64,000 nt of DNA from Floccularia luteovirens (lineage: Eukaryota; Basidiomycota; Agaricomycetes; Agaricales; Squamanitaceae): the NCBI GenBank assembly GCA_009739215.1, contig VSJF01000004.1, positions 1,116,001 through 1,180,000 on the forward strand, given 5' to 3'. The notes under the pieces are model-generated. The model ran no database searches, was not told where the DNA came from, and saw only the letters and a list, made by a program, of their open reading frames with translations. This document shows, one piece after another, positions 1 through 11,246 of this stretch (the stretch's first letter is position 1; every line of letters starts with the position of its first letter). The position numbers were made by a program, and so were the translations under genes.

Positions 1-566
1 AAGGCCCTCGTGCTTGTTTAGGCCGAAAGTCAGTGCTTCTTTGTTATTTTGTCGTACTAAGTCTCGATAATTAACCTGGCTGGACAGGTTTTTCGAGACA
101 GAAGGCATCGCTATTCTTACAATGCTTGTCTCCAAGTACAAAATTTCCATAAAAGAAGAACCCAAATTTGCAGGAGAGACCTTTGAAGAGACAAAAGAAA
201 GGATTTTTAGAACAAAGTCGGTCCTTACGTTGACGTATGTTACAATTTTCTACCCTTAATATCATAACTCTACTAACACCTCTGAAGACCTGTCAGAGTG
301 CCCCTCGTATTTACACGTCGGGGGTAGCCTAAGTACCATGTATTGTCTTTCAAGTAGTTCTTTTCTATAATGTTACTTAAATGTAAAAACGTGATTGACA
401 GAAGGAGGTGCGGTCACATGACTGTTGGATTTCCAACGCGTCCAGAAGAGGAAACAAATGAGGTGTTTTAAAAACGCGTTAAGTTGCAAGCAGACTTTCT
501 TAAATTCTTACCTCCCTCCTCCAAACTCTCAGAGTTCTCATTCGTTTTCATCTCTCAATTGTCATC
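1..566. other. Intergenic or flanking sequence, no gene recognised
   Basis: I see no open frame with recognisable family features on either strand. A minus-strand ORF at 71-265 has no similarity I know and no splice-supported extension. A pyrimidine-rich stretch at about 500-565 directly precedes the ATG at 567 and could be a fungal core promoter. The window edge cuts whatever lies upstream of base 1. Confidence 0.5.
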
Positions 567-1058
567 ATGTCCAACACTGTGTCACCCAACAACTCTCCCG
601 GTGCCGCTCCCATTCAGCCTTTGCACAACCCATCTCAAGCTGCGCAGGTCGTGGTTCCACAAGCACCTCTCGGTAACGTCGCCAACCAGGTGCCCGGTAT
701 GGGTGCCAAAGCCCTTCTTGCAAAAAAAATGGCTAAGAACCAGTAAGCTACGTCAATCTTGAGGTTCGGAGAGGCTGACCAGGACTCCCTTTGTCTCAGT
801 AATCCCGCTTTCATTTCGCCAACTGATAACCTTATGACACCTTGTACACAAAAACTGAATGCGGCAAAGAAAAAGCACTTCAATAAGTTAGTTACAAAGC
901 CACTTTTCTTTATTAATAAATTAACACCATTCCTTGAATTCAGAGTTGCAAAACCTGTCCAACTCTTTGCTCAACGTAACAGTGAAGACTCGGAACCAAA
1001 TGATGACCAGGCCAAGTCTGAGGAGAGAATGAGTACGGAAGCAGAGAACCCATTTTAG
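567..1058 (+). CDS. Small unknown protein, two exons (one likely intron)
   Basis: I do not recognise the family. The ATG at 567 sits in a good context (tcatcATGtcc) and opens a Pro/Asn/Ala/Val-rich peptide ending MGAKALLAKKMAKNQ. The unspliced frame stops at 744-746, but that stop overlaps a perfect donor (GTAAGC at 743). The matching intron 743-799 (57 nt) has a CTGAC branch-like site and a TCTCAG acceptor, and splicing restores a frame that stays open to the TAG at 1056-1058. The spliced product is about 144 aa, with a basic middle and an acidic tail (SEDSEPNDDQ). The unspliced product is 59 aa. Both may be made. The second exon is AT-rich, so it could instead be 3' UTR of the 59-aa gene. 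No targeting signal or domain is visible. Confidence 0.45.
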
Positions 1059-1276
1059 ATCCTGCGTTTGTCTGGCATTAATACACCTGCGATCTTGATT
1101 ATGTTTGATTTTGACTTTTCGTTAGATATATATGACATTGTACCTTTTCAGTTGTTTTCGAAATCGTTGTCTTGCAAATTTGTTGTAAACTCACTGTATG
1201 GTACCCGAACTCGTGTTCAACTTTGTTTTTGACTTGGATATTTAATGAAACTGAATTTTCCCACGATATCGGTTCA

Positions 1277-2251
1277 ATGACGCGTCTGGAGCTTGAGCTT
1301 GAGTACTTGAGTAATTAACTACTTGACATACCATACAGAACACTTTATTATCAGCATGGATCCTTCTCCTTCATCTCCACCGCAGATTAAGTGAACAAGC
1401 TGAGCGTGAACGACTACGTCTACAAAATGTCACGAGAAATCTTCTGTCAATGGTTGCTGAAATGGAAGGGGATTCCAGTGCTAATCGATTACCTCACGCG
1501 TAAATATGCCCCGTTTTCCTGAAGGTTAACTGTTCACTGGGTAGTTACAGGAAGGTGCAAGGTCTTATTAAAGACCTCCCCAGACTTACAGAGAAACAAG
1601 TAACCGAACTTGGCCACAAAGGTATAACAATACTTGAAAGTTGACAACACTCTATATTCTCATCTAATTGGATAGATTCTCTTTGCCCCATATGTTTCGT
1701 CCCCTATCTCTCGCTTCTAGCTGAGGAAGAGACTGCCCTGGTAATGGACTCACCCGCCCACCCAGTTGAAGAATTGGGTGTTACTAGACTTGCAAAGTCT
1801 GGGCAATGCGGTCACCTATTTTGCCGACGAGAGTTCGGAACATTACCTCCGTAAAATTTAGAATTGTTTTACTCATTTATTATGTCCAGCATTTCGAAAT
1901 GGATCCAAGATAGAGTTAATATTCTTCTCCTATGATAGATTCATTATTCTGATTTATGCGACTGTTTCAGCACGACTCCTGCCCGTTATGTCGGCACTCC
2001 TTGATCGCTTCTGATTCCTCCTCGAACACAACATCTAATATCAATATGCATGTACTATTCTTCCTACAAAGGGTCGGAAGATAGCTCATCTATTTTTTAG
2101 ACAAGAATTTCCTGTGGAGACACGACAACTGGATATTAACCCAGATACTTTTGGCCGTGAGATCTATGATATATTGACAGATGCCGAACTTCGCTCAAAC
2201 ACTAGAGGGACATCTTCACATAGTAGCGAATTTTCTGGAATGTATTCTTAG
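1277..2251 (+). CDS. RING-finger protein, probable E3 ubiquitin ligase
   Basis: A coiled-coil-like N-terminal exon (SEQAERERLRLQNVTRNLL) is followed by a RING. Its first pair is CPIC at about 1685-1696, followed by a long linker, then QCGHLFCRRDISKWIQ, then CPLCR at about 1980-1994. The sixth ligand position is Asp (CRRD), a known variant, and that Asp codon is created across a splice junction. The tail ends SEFSGMYS. I read about six exons: short exon 1 from ATG 1277, donor 1311, acceptor 1354, then introns near 1500, 1625, 1835, 1930 and 2048-2100. The last intron only keeps frame if it uses a GC donor (GCATGTA at 2048). Function as a ubiquitin E3 is inferred from the RING alone; no substrate-binding domain is visible. 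The start is uncertain. Confidence 0.75.
2048..2100 (+). other. GC-AG intron in the RING gene (donor GCATGTA)
   Basis: With the ordinary GT donor at 2052 the downstream exon reads into a stop after 12 codons. With the GC donor at 2048 (53-nt intron, TTTTTTAG acceptor) the frame runs on to the acidic tail and the SGMYS terminus. Two introns of the CAF16 gene use the same donor hexamer. Confidence 0.6.
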
Positions 2252-2454
2252 CTGTCTGTATTTTTAATCTTGATGAAATAATTTGTATCGTGAACGAGAG
2301 CGTGTTGGAAAAGATATATGTATCATCGCCAAAACAATGAGCCAAAAAATTGGAACTAAGGAAATGAGATGTGTGAGAGTATGATAAGTATGTCCATGAG
2401 TGTTTTTATTATAGTTCCCCTCGCAAAGAAAGGAGATGATGTAGGTAAATCAAA

Positions 2455-5400
2455 CTAGTTCCTACGGCACCATCTGAACAGGTTTCGTTTAAAGAAGTAA
2501 TAAAGGCACTGCCGAAATTTCAGTCAGTTTGTGTGAATCACGAAGGTATAATACACTCACTCCAATAAAGCGGATGGCAGCTAAAAAGAATGTAGAATAG
2601 AGGATGATACCGAAGTATGTATTTTGTTTCTTCGCCAATCTCTGTTGATCTTCCGCGACATTCGTGCTCGGTAGCCCATTAATGTTCTCAATGGCAATCG
2701 AGAGAGCGGCATTAGAAAGCATCCAGCAAGCAACCAAACGAGTACGGAAGGTTTTATTCTGATCATCCATGTTAGGTTTTTCAGGAACTTCCTTCGTTTG
2801 GATTTTGGTGATGGCTCGGGTGACGGTTTCTTTAAACGCGGCGTCTACATCGGCCTGAACCTTAGTGGTATCTTCGACGACGGCGACCTCGGCATCTTTC
2901 GTTTTTGAAGATGAGACAGATGGCAGAGCTTCGGCTTTATCACTTCCTTTGGTACCCCAAGAAACCTGTGGTGAGATAACATGGTTAATTTTGTGATTGC
3001 AGATTGAGATAAATAACTAACATCGTGCAAGTTGCAAAAAGCGTAAACATTGAGAACATTGGTGAAACTTGGTGCGAGGCAGAGGTATTGCAAAAAGCTA
3101 GAAAACATGTGCCAGGGGTCGCGCTTTAAGGCAATCAGAATATGTTCTTGACACATAATTGATATAGGACTTACATAGAGGAATGATGCAATGAAATAAA
3201 TGCCTGAATGAACATATAACTAAGCGGCATCGCAATTTCTATCTGTAAGACTTACCAAATGTGGAGATCATAGCAGCCATTAGAGCACCTATAGGAGGTG
3301 TAAAGAAAGCTGCAATTATTTCGCTGGTCGGTTTACCAGCAAGTTGCCTTGGTATATCCTGTCAATCTTTGTCAAAACTTCTCTAAATATATGATTCGTT
3401 TTGTTGTATACCTGGAAAGATTTAATTGTGAGCCAGAAAGAGCATATCAACAGATAGACTGCAAGTATGGCATATACTCTGGAACCCAAGTCATTTACCA
3501 AATCTTTGTTCGTATAGGGATTGACTTACGAAAGTGTGATGGTATAAGCGAGTCGTTCTCCCTTCGGCCGATTTCCTAGCGCTAGAATGAACTGCAGTGC
3601 CAAAAATGCTAGATATATCCATTTCAATGCTAAATTGACCCAATGTGTCTGAAGGGATGGCAATTAATAATGATAATGATTGTAGCAGTTCCGCATACTC
3701 ACAATTTCTGCATTTCCAAATATGATGATTCCTTGGTCCGGCAACAGGTCGATGATAATGCTGAACGTTAACCAAATATTTGCCAGAGCGAACCAAGAAA
3801 AGATCAAAGAGAAGACATTATACTGACAATAAAAAGGGTCAATGATTCTTCTTAGTATAGTCATTTAAGCTTCAGTCTCACTAGGGCTTGGATATGCAAG
3901 AAGAACATTCTAATGAAACCGTGACCTGAACGATAGAGCTTGAAGAAATTCACAAGAGCGTACTAGAATTGGATTAGTTCTGTCTGAGTAACTTGGATAT
4001 ACTACAAAAACTTACGACAGAAGCAGCGAAGGAACCATTCAGCCAGCGCCGGCGTTGGCCGATCAATTCAACAGCGGTTTCTGGGACGTCGGTTTCTGCT
4101 TTAGAAGGCTTTACATATGTGAGAGTCCATCTTTCGCCAGCTTTCGCAACAAGCTCGAAGCACAGAATGCGATCCTCAGCTGCATCACAGAACTTATCAG
4201 TCACATCCTTGTCAATTTCAAGCAACTCACCTAAGAACATATTTTTGGTGAAGATATTCATCCCATAAATACCTTTCTGCCCCAATCTGTCAGCTAGGGA
4301 GTGATCACCATGGAAGTACTGTTCCAGAGGGCGACCAAGGATAGCACGGAACCGGTATGCAGAGAAAGCACCAGGTAACACGGAAACATATCCGAAACTA
4401 CTTTCCAAGGGTTTGTCTAAAAAAACTGTAAGCGAAAGTGATAATTTTGATGTAGAAGTTGTACCGAGGATATTTGACATCTTATACTCGAAATTCTGAG
4501 CGGCTACCAACGGGTTCAACAACTTCTTTCCGCCTTTGATCATGGCATGGATTTCACCTGGCAACAACATTAGCATGTAGAGATTGGAGACTGATTCATA
4601 AGTACTAACCACAGCAACCTCCGAGATGAGCATCATTATAAAACGCTTCCCAGAGATAATAAATGGACTTGTGTCCGGGTTTTGTCCCGGCGTCGATAAG
4701 GACACAGATTTCAGGCTGTTGTTGTGATATTCAGGTCATGCGATGATAAAGCTGACATTCACTTACTTTGAGCATTTTACCGATCGCGTTGAATAGCCAG
4801 CGATGAGAATTGATTTTTTTCTGGTTTTTCGCTTTCAAAACGAAAATAATCTGAACGGGTACCAGGTTGTTCGCATCATTGGGTTGAGGTAATACAAGTT
4901 GTGGAGTGGCATCAACGGAGAGCTGCGTGGTGTACTGTTTTTGCTATTATTAACAAAAAGACTTCATATGTATGAATAATTCACCTCAAAAACATGAGCA
5001 ACTGTGTCTTTGCCATCGACTTGCTTTTTCATGACACCATCTTGATATACACCGATGGTGGCAAGGACATCAAGAACACTCTTGTCCATGGGCTCAAGGC
5101 CATCCACAATAAGAGCAACTGTGATCCTTTGCCAACCTGGATTACCCTCCTCTGCGTGTTTCCTCCAGTATTTCGATTGTCGTGTTTTGCAGATATCACG
5201 TATGTTCAGCATGACACCATGCAGGGTGCGTGCATAGAGGGTCTTGTCCTCATTGTAGGAAGTGACTGCAATCAAAATCTCTGTCTCTCGGTTATACATC
5301 TTGGTTCTCAATGACCAGCCGTTTGCCTCCGTAAATTCATCAGGGTCACATGTTGCGGCTGTGTACCTCATATGTCTGCGCTAAACGTCGGTAATAATAT

Positions 5401-5989
5401 CGTAAAGTGATAATATATTACGCACGAGAACTCTGTCGTATTGGTGGTTGTCCATTTCGACTCTATGGCTGAGTATACAGGTGTTGGTACAGGATACTCC
5501 GCAATGAAATTCCCTTGAGTTAATTTGACTTTGCGCGTGACACCACGTTTGATTGTTTGACGGCGTCTCCATGCAGGTTTCTGCACCCCCTGACGAGGTT
5601 GAGACTATCGACATAGGGCGGTCGTCGGTGTAAGGATCAGCCATAGGCACTGGGATCTGGTGGTCTGGTGTTGTTGAACAAATGATAAGGATCAACCTCA
5701 CAACACGGGTTGTAACGACTCACGCTGGAGGATAGAACCCGCCAGAAAAACCTTGTCCCGTTGTCAAAGGCTGTTTCTCAACTAAATCATCGTCTTCGTA
5801 GGTATTTCCAAGGTCATGGCTGCTTGCCACTGAGCTATAATACGTGCTGCTGGGTAGTGACAGGGTGCTGTCAAACGGTCGTTCTGGTTCGCTGAAGTGT
5901 GTTTGGCGAGGTCTGTCTGCAAAAGGATCACCATAGTGCTGTCCTGGGAGGTTATGGGACGATGAAGAAGGAGAGGGATGTTCTGCCAT
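2455..5989 (-). CDS. chs: Chitin synthase, division 1 (GT2 family)
   Basis: Processive transfer of GlcNAc from UDP-GlcNAc to chitin at the plasma membrane. In order: a Ser/Pro/Asp-rich cytosolic N-terminus; the conserved [18 protein letters not shown] block; RMYNRETE-like and [18 protein letters not shown] motifs; [27 protein letters not shown]; and the catalytic [10 protein letters not shown] (about 4010-4040). Several membrane segments follow, with SWGTKGSDK between them. About 14 introns of near 50 nt split the gene; one (in the KNMFL/AEDRIL segment) is a multiple of three and can look like coding sequence. The last exon encodes [17 protein letters not shown]. The core is intact. The N-terminal junction is not: exon 1 ends at a GTGAGT donor near 5724, and the next exons at 5560-5660 do not join in one frame without a GC donor or a surplus base at 5578-5580. 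Class I-III by motif set; the exact class is not assigned. Confidence 0.93.
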
Positions 5990-6454
5990 TTCGTTACAAG
6001 ACGAAAGGTATAAGAAAAGAAAGGATGTAAGGAAAGGTAGTTGGAACTAAGTCTTTTGAAGCTACCAAAATGCGATGCCTGCACGTGGTCAAAAACAAGC
6101 TAAAAGTACGAACGACCTGATATCTTGCTCCCTGAGTTGGCTCGCTTCAAGTCGTATCATTCTCCAATAAACAGCGGCGATGTTCGCCGCAGTAAAGTAT
6201 ATATTGCAAGCTATGTCCATGCGTATAATTCACCAACGACTCCGTACATCGTTATTTTTGTGTAGACATAGCCACAGTCAAACTGGTTGGCACACTCTCA
6301 TGACTCAGCTCGATTGCTCATGCACATGGTCCGACAAGAATCATTACTTCCCGGCTACTGTTGTTATACAAGCGGCATGCGAATGATTAATGACTTCCTT
6401 GCAGCAAACAACTCTCATAAGGTTTATTCCACCTTTTAAGTCTATAGTGCTATT
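5990..6454. other. Divergent promoter region between chitin synthase and GST-like gene
   Basis: The two flanking genes start outward from this 465-bp stretch, so it should hold both promoters. A TATATA-like run lies near 6194. The short ORF at 6180-6386 has no coding character that I recognise. No binding site could be assigned. Confidence 0.5.
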
Positions 6455-7835
6455 ATGTCGGCGTCGGTGATTCTGTATCGGTAAGTGTCCTAAATGCTTC
6501 TACATCAAGCTCAAACCTTGAACGGCTCTTTATTAGATACGACGCATCGCCATTTTCCCATAAGATTGATAACGTGTTGCTGTTGAAAAACATCCCCCAC
6601 CTACAAGTCCATGTGAGTGTCCTAGGGCCCAAACATGATTTTGCAAACAACCCTGACAGCCGTACAGGTTTCACCAATCCTTCCTCGTCCGGAAATCACT
6701 GATCTTTTGGGGATAAATTACCGACGGATTCCTATTCTTGCAATTGGAAATGATGTATACTGTGACACCAGGTATTAAGTATAGCCTGTCTTGCCACAAT
6801 TTTGAATTTACCAATTTGCCGTCAGCTTGATTGTTTCTGTCCTAGAGAGGCGGTTTCCAGCTTCGGCAGGTTATGGTACAATTTTCCCTTTGAGCAAGCA
6901 TGGTGGTGGAGCGGACACGGGACTTATCAAGGCATTCTCTAAATTTTATGCCGACATTGCACTCTTCCTTCCAGCCCCCAACCTTCTCCCTTGGGACAAG
7001 ATTCCTGCGGCCTTCGTAAAAGATAGGAGCTTGGTTCGTCCTCATTCCATTCAAGTAGTTAAATGCATCTATTTATTGACGTCCTCCAGTTGACCGGAGC
7101 TCCTATTAATGTTAATGCGATTGTATCTTCTCGAGGAAGATCACTCAGCCAATTATCATCTCATTTGGTGACACCTCAAATGCATGTCATATAGGCGTAA
7201 TACTAACGTGATTATAGGCGCTACTCGAGGAACAACTCAGTGATGGTAGGGAGTGGCTTTTTGATACAGAACTTCCCGGGTTGGCGGATATATCTGTCCA
7301 CTTTGTGTTGTCTTGGATACAAGGGTTTCATGCCTCCAACCTATTATTTGATGAAAATGTTTTCCCGAATGCGTTGAAGGTACGATGAGCCAATCAGAAT
7401 AGGCATATTTACCCATTTATATATCTGTCACTTAAGTGGGTAAGACGGTTGACTACTTTCATCAAGCGAAAGGAATATAGTCAAGTTACCCCGTCGAAAG
7501 TCAAGGGCGATTATGCTGCCGATCTCATTACGAGTGCTTCATATGAGTCTTATAATATCGTAGGCTTTGACACTACTGAAGCTGCTCGGTTAGGTTTGAA
7601 AGAAGGGAGGCTTGTAAGAATTACGCCAGATGATTCTGGTATGTATGTTTTTATTCTTGAAGAATTGCTAAATAACGTGAAATGTATAGGGCGGAATTAT
7701 CCAACCATTGGAAAACTTGTTGCATTAAATAAGGAAGAATTCGTTATTGAAGTACAGGGACTGAAAGGCCTCCTTCGTTGTCACTTTCCACGTTTCGGTT
7801 TTACTGCAAAACTAGTAACAAAAAGCAAGATGTAG
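6455..7835 (+). CDS. Glutathione S-transferase-like protein (GST_N fold plus fungal C-terminal domain)
   Basis: The start MSASVILYRYDASPFSHK opens a thioredoxin-fold GST N-domain with SPFSHKIDNVLLLK and RPEITDLLGINYRRIPIL, followed by IGNDVYCDTSLI. The C-terminal part (LPWDKIPAAFVKDR, ELPGLADISVHFVLSWIQGF, then a basic tail) matches a group of agaricomycete proteins that I recall as GST-like, with a DUF at the C-terminus. Eight exons can be laid out in frame: 6455-6480, 6537-6612, 6668-6771, 6826-7033, 7090-7167, 7218-7379, 7437-7638 and 7690-7835. All have GT-AG borders and introns of 50-57 nt. The catalytic role is unproven; the N-terminal YDxSPFSHK could serve glutathione activation, but this subgroup is largely uncharacterised. 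It faces the chitin synthase gene divergently and the COQ10 gene convergently. Confidence 0.85.
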
Positions 7836-8023
7836 CTGTTATGAGGTTTAACAAACTTCCAAAACTCAATCATTCCCATAACGTGATATAGCCATGTATA
7901 CCGTCTTGGAGTATTTAACACAATAAATAAAACATTGCAGACCAGCGAAGGAAATTATTGTGTAATGACGGCCAAGTTCTGACTACTGTATATAAAATAC
8001 TATAATTTGCCTTGCAGTCTAAC

Positions 8024-8772
8024 CTATATATCGCGGCGACCGTATAAGTCTATACACCTTTGTTCGAACGCATTGATCATTAATTTGGAAACTTGACCGA
8101 AGAATGCGGACGACACTGCAGCATGAACCGGATTCGCAAATGCATACGCGAGGTCTAATGTTACTAACGTAGGTTCATTATTTTCCCGAGAGTCGTGTCT
8201 ATGCAGCTCTACTGTTTCCAGGTTTGGTGGTTGTAATGCACTTTGGAAACGCCATGTTGTTGACAAGGTTTTGAATAGCGGCGTTGAAGATGAAGCGACG
8301 GCCTGTATTATTAGATATAGGAAGAATCCATGACAAAAACACCCTTAACGAAGTCGTACCTCCACTGACTTGTACGGATAACAAGTCACTCGACTGGTAT
8401 AGCTTTCCTTGAAGGAAAGGAATGCAACAGTGAGCTCTGCATTCATGAGAGTCCTGTGGCTGTCGTTGTACATCTCCGATGAAGAGTTGATGATATTTGC
8501 CCTTGTACAATAAGGAACGAAGTGGGCATAAGATTTGACATCTGCCACAACTTCATAAAGCTCTTTAGGACTATATCTTGATGGAGACCTGGCTTCAGTA
8601 CTAATATAAAACTGTAGATATGGGGTTGAACTGACGGAAGTCTTCGGCTTTCTCTGAATTTCTGTATACCAGAGTCAGGAGCAGAGAAATTGAGAAATGC
8701 TGGGATAGTAAATAAGAAGCGCTGCCCAGCAAGTATCGACTTGCGCTGGGGCTGGATGAGACGGAAGTACAT
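8024..8772 (-). CDS. COQ10: COQ10-like coenzyme Q-binding START-domain protein, mitochondrial
   Basis: A lipid chaperone of the START/polyketide-cyclase fold needed for coenzyme Q function in respiration. Visible marks are YSPKELYEVVADVKSYAHFV, PYCTRANI, a conserved AELTVAFLSFKESYTSRV strand set, and the family tail LDLAYAFANPVHAAVSSAFF followed by GQVSKLMINAFEQRC. Three exons: 8772-8636, 8588-8360 and 8302-8024, with introns of 47 and 57 nt. The start chosen is ATG 8770-8772. An alternative first exon (ATG 8921-8923, MNSQGFKQQ then GTAAGT) could splice to 8751 in frame, but would need a long intron of about 145 nt. The N-terminal 40 residues are basic and hydroxylated, as a mitochondrial presequence would be. 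Confidence 0.9.
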
Positions 8773-9135
8773 CACAAAAATTAGAAATTAAGTGTTCGCC
8801 AAAGAGGGTTGTTACGTAATCAATAAATAACATGTTTACGGTATAAATAAAGCATCTCCGCTTTTCAGGTCTGTGGGACCAGTGACCACTACTTACTTGT
8901 TGCTTGAAACCTTGGCTATTCATGATGTGACGGAGAAGAAGAGTGTATATACAGATATCAGAGATCCTCTTTTCATGGTCTTAAATACACTGATAAACCG
9001 TACGACGTCTGGAGATGAGACTAGAAATTTGAAAGCTTGAACACTAGGGAATATCCGAACAACGTGGACGTAATCATATTGAAGTGCATGAGACGCAGTT
9101 ACAAGCTATCATCCTAGAATTTCCGGGTACGGAGA
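8773..9135. other. Intergenic, promoter side of COQ10 and 3' side of CNBP gene
   Basis: Both neighbours are on the minus strand, so this 363-bp stretch holds the COQ10 promoter and the CNBP-like gene's terminator. A short reading frame beginning ATG 8921-8923 could be an upstream exon of COQ10. I see no other structure. Confidence 0.4.
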
Positions 9136-9978
9136 CTATCCTACAAATTCAGTGGTTTCAGGGCAGTCCCTTGCTATCTATGGGCAAAAATGAGCACACC
9201 AGATACTTAATTGACTGAGCAAGACGAGATATACATACATGACCCTCTTGTTGACATTTGTAACACGTCTTATTCTTATTTAGGTTTGCTGCAGCGGGTC
9301 CAGTAGGGATAGATTCACTCATAGTCGTTCCAGGTGGGGCAAGGCAATCCCTAAGTAATAAGATTAGAATGACGTATAAAATGGTTTTTGTCACATCACA
9401 GACCTTGCCATATGATTTGGACCCCCGCAGCGATAGCATTTGACTGGAGGCAATGTAGAGGTATTCAGGGCCCTCCCTGGAGGAGGAGCACGAGAAGCAA
9501 ACCCAGATCCTACACCGGGTGCTATAGTGCCATTAGGGCAAGTACGGGCAATGTGGCCGAAACGGCCACAGTTCTAAGAACCAAAGTTTATCAAGCCTAA
9601 TTTGCTCATTAGAGTGATACTCACATAACATTTTTGGGCTCCGCTTTGTTGTTGTACTCTCAAACTAGGACATTCCGCTAAAAAAGTACAAAGGTTACAA
9701 TGAAGGATATATTTACATATAGTTACCTTACCTTGTATATGACCAATTCCCCCACATGAATAACATTGTTTAGCGGAAACAGTACGCGGAGAGGGGCAAG
9801 CTGAAGATTCATGCCCCGGCTGGCGACAATTATAGCAGAGTCGTTGATCGGAGGAGCAATTTTCAGCGATGTGGCCAACTACATAGGATTCATTTGGTCA
9901 AGGTAACAATGCCAATGAGGGATAAGACGTACGGTTTCCACACTTGAAACAACCTTTCCTCGAAAACTGATATGCCAT
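9136..9978 (-). CDS. CNBP/Gis2-type CCHC zinc-knuckle nucleic-acid-binding protein
   Basis: Six CX2CX4HX4C knuckles in a row: CFKCGNLGHIAENC, CYNCRQPGHESSAC, CYSCGGIGHIQAEC, CYNCGRFGHIARTC, CYRCGGPNHMARDC and CYKCQQEGHIARDC. A short Gly/Ala/Pro linker lies after the fourth and another Pro/Ala linker after the fifth. This is the layout of yeast Gis2, fission yeast Byr3 and animal CNBP, which bind mRNA and single-stranded DNA and act in translation. Several knuckles are split by introns, each restored in frame by GT-AG splicing (for example TAT|gtgagt...ttcttag|AAC between the halves of knuckle 4). The start ATG 9976-9978 gives MAYQFSRKGCFKCG, close to the first knuckle as expected. The gene is intact. 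Confidence 0.92.
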
Positions 9979-11246
9979 CTCAAACCAAGAAAGTCTTTTC
10001 TGAATAAACTTAGTCAATGCTACCGGTAATATTCGAGGTTGTTCACCTCTCAACGCCCTCTGCCAGCTAACCACTTGAGCTACTCTTCCTCCTCTGTAAG
10101 TCGAAGTCAAGCTGAACTTTTTCTTGTGCGTGATGGTTGAGGGTGTTATCGTGAGTGAGGTCACAGGTGCTGGTTATTTGGCATTTGGACCTGCCCTAAA
10201 GGGAGTGAATTGATAAGCCACCCTCATCTATTGCTAAGTACGTACACGATCATTACAAAACCCAACGAACGACGCTTGCCAATAAACACATTACCGGGGT
10301 CCATGAGAAGCCGATAACTGAAATATAACAGCATTAACAGCTTCCACTTAGCTCCTGCTCGTTACGAAAATGGACAGATCTGAGATCGTGTGAATGGGGC
10401 CAGTCTAACAACACGCTTATCCGATTGGTGACACGAGGCTACGCGAGAGTTAATAGGAACTTAAATGGATTCTACATATGAAATATTAATGCCTACTAAG
10501 TACTGACCCGAGATTGGGCGTACGCTGTGCAAGTTCTCCCGTGAACCTACATAATAATTTGCTCTTACTCGGATGATCTAGGTCATCAGATCAAAGGTCT
10601 TAGTGTTATCTGTGCGGGATCATCCATAGATTTCTTGCGATAAACTCTACAATTTTGAAATAACCCCATTCTGATCGGGTGCCTCTGTGGAGCTGCCCTC
10701 CTTATAAAGTCCCTTCTCCCATAGCAATCCTGAGCAGACCCAAGCAACTGCCTGAAAATTTCAGCGCGTCTGTTCGGTGCTTGAGGTATCCTACTTCATT
10801 TTGTTGTATGGTCCATGTTAAATTCACATTTACAGACTGCGGCCTTCCAGCGTTTAGGCAATCTTCGCATGCTCGCATCCATCGCGCTTCTTGTTAGGAT
10901 GAAAAGCGACCTCTCTTGAGGTGGGTTGACATCGCGGTAAACTATCTCCACACTTACTTCATCTTTCAAAAGAAGGGATATCCTCCTGTTGTGATGCCGT
11001 TCGCCATCCTCGCAACAAGCGACGTAACGAGCGGGCGAAGCATGGTTCAATGTGTGGAAGGATGATCTATATATTGCATGGGATGTAAACATGATATTTA
11101 TGCAGCAGTAGCACAAGGCACAGCAAATACATGTGGACGAATTGATAAAGCCTGCTTACTTATTAAAGCGAAAAATTCAATTCACAATTTTACCCACACC
11201 ATCACTCAGATCCATATAAACTTGGTGGTGTGCAGTCTATCCGACG
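9979..11246. other. Long intergenic region with an unassigned open frame
   Basis: At 1.27 kb this is the longest gap in the window. It holds the promoters of the CNBP-like gene (minus) and the aminotransferase gene (plus). A more GC-rich island at about 10680-11120 is open on both strands (minus 10796-11116, 106 codons; plus 10898-11059 after a TTGTTAG acceptor-like site). I recognise no family in either frame. A tRNA A-box-like stretch at about 10050-10100 (minus) has no partner B box. It could be relic coding or mobile-element sequence. Confidence 0.4.

Noticed and set aside
2030..2105. One-base frameshift in the RING gene.
   Set aside because: Explained by a GC-AG intron with the same donor as two well-supported introns in CAF16.
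3974..4705. 243-codon minus-strand ORF that looks like a separate gene.
   Set aside because: It is central chitin synthase sequence read through two in-frame introns; parts of its start are in the wrong frame relative to the family.
10035..10100. tRNA-like stretch on the minus strand with an A-box match (TAGCTCAAGTGG).
   Set aside because: No proper T-arm or B box follows, the acceptor ends do not pair and the presumed anticodon arm does not fold. At most a chance match or relic.
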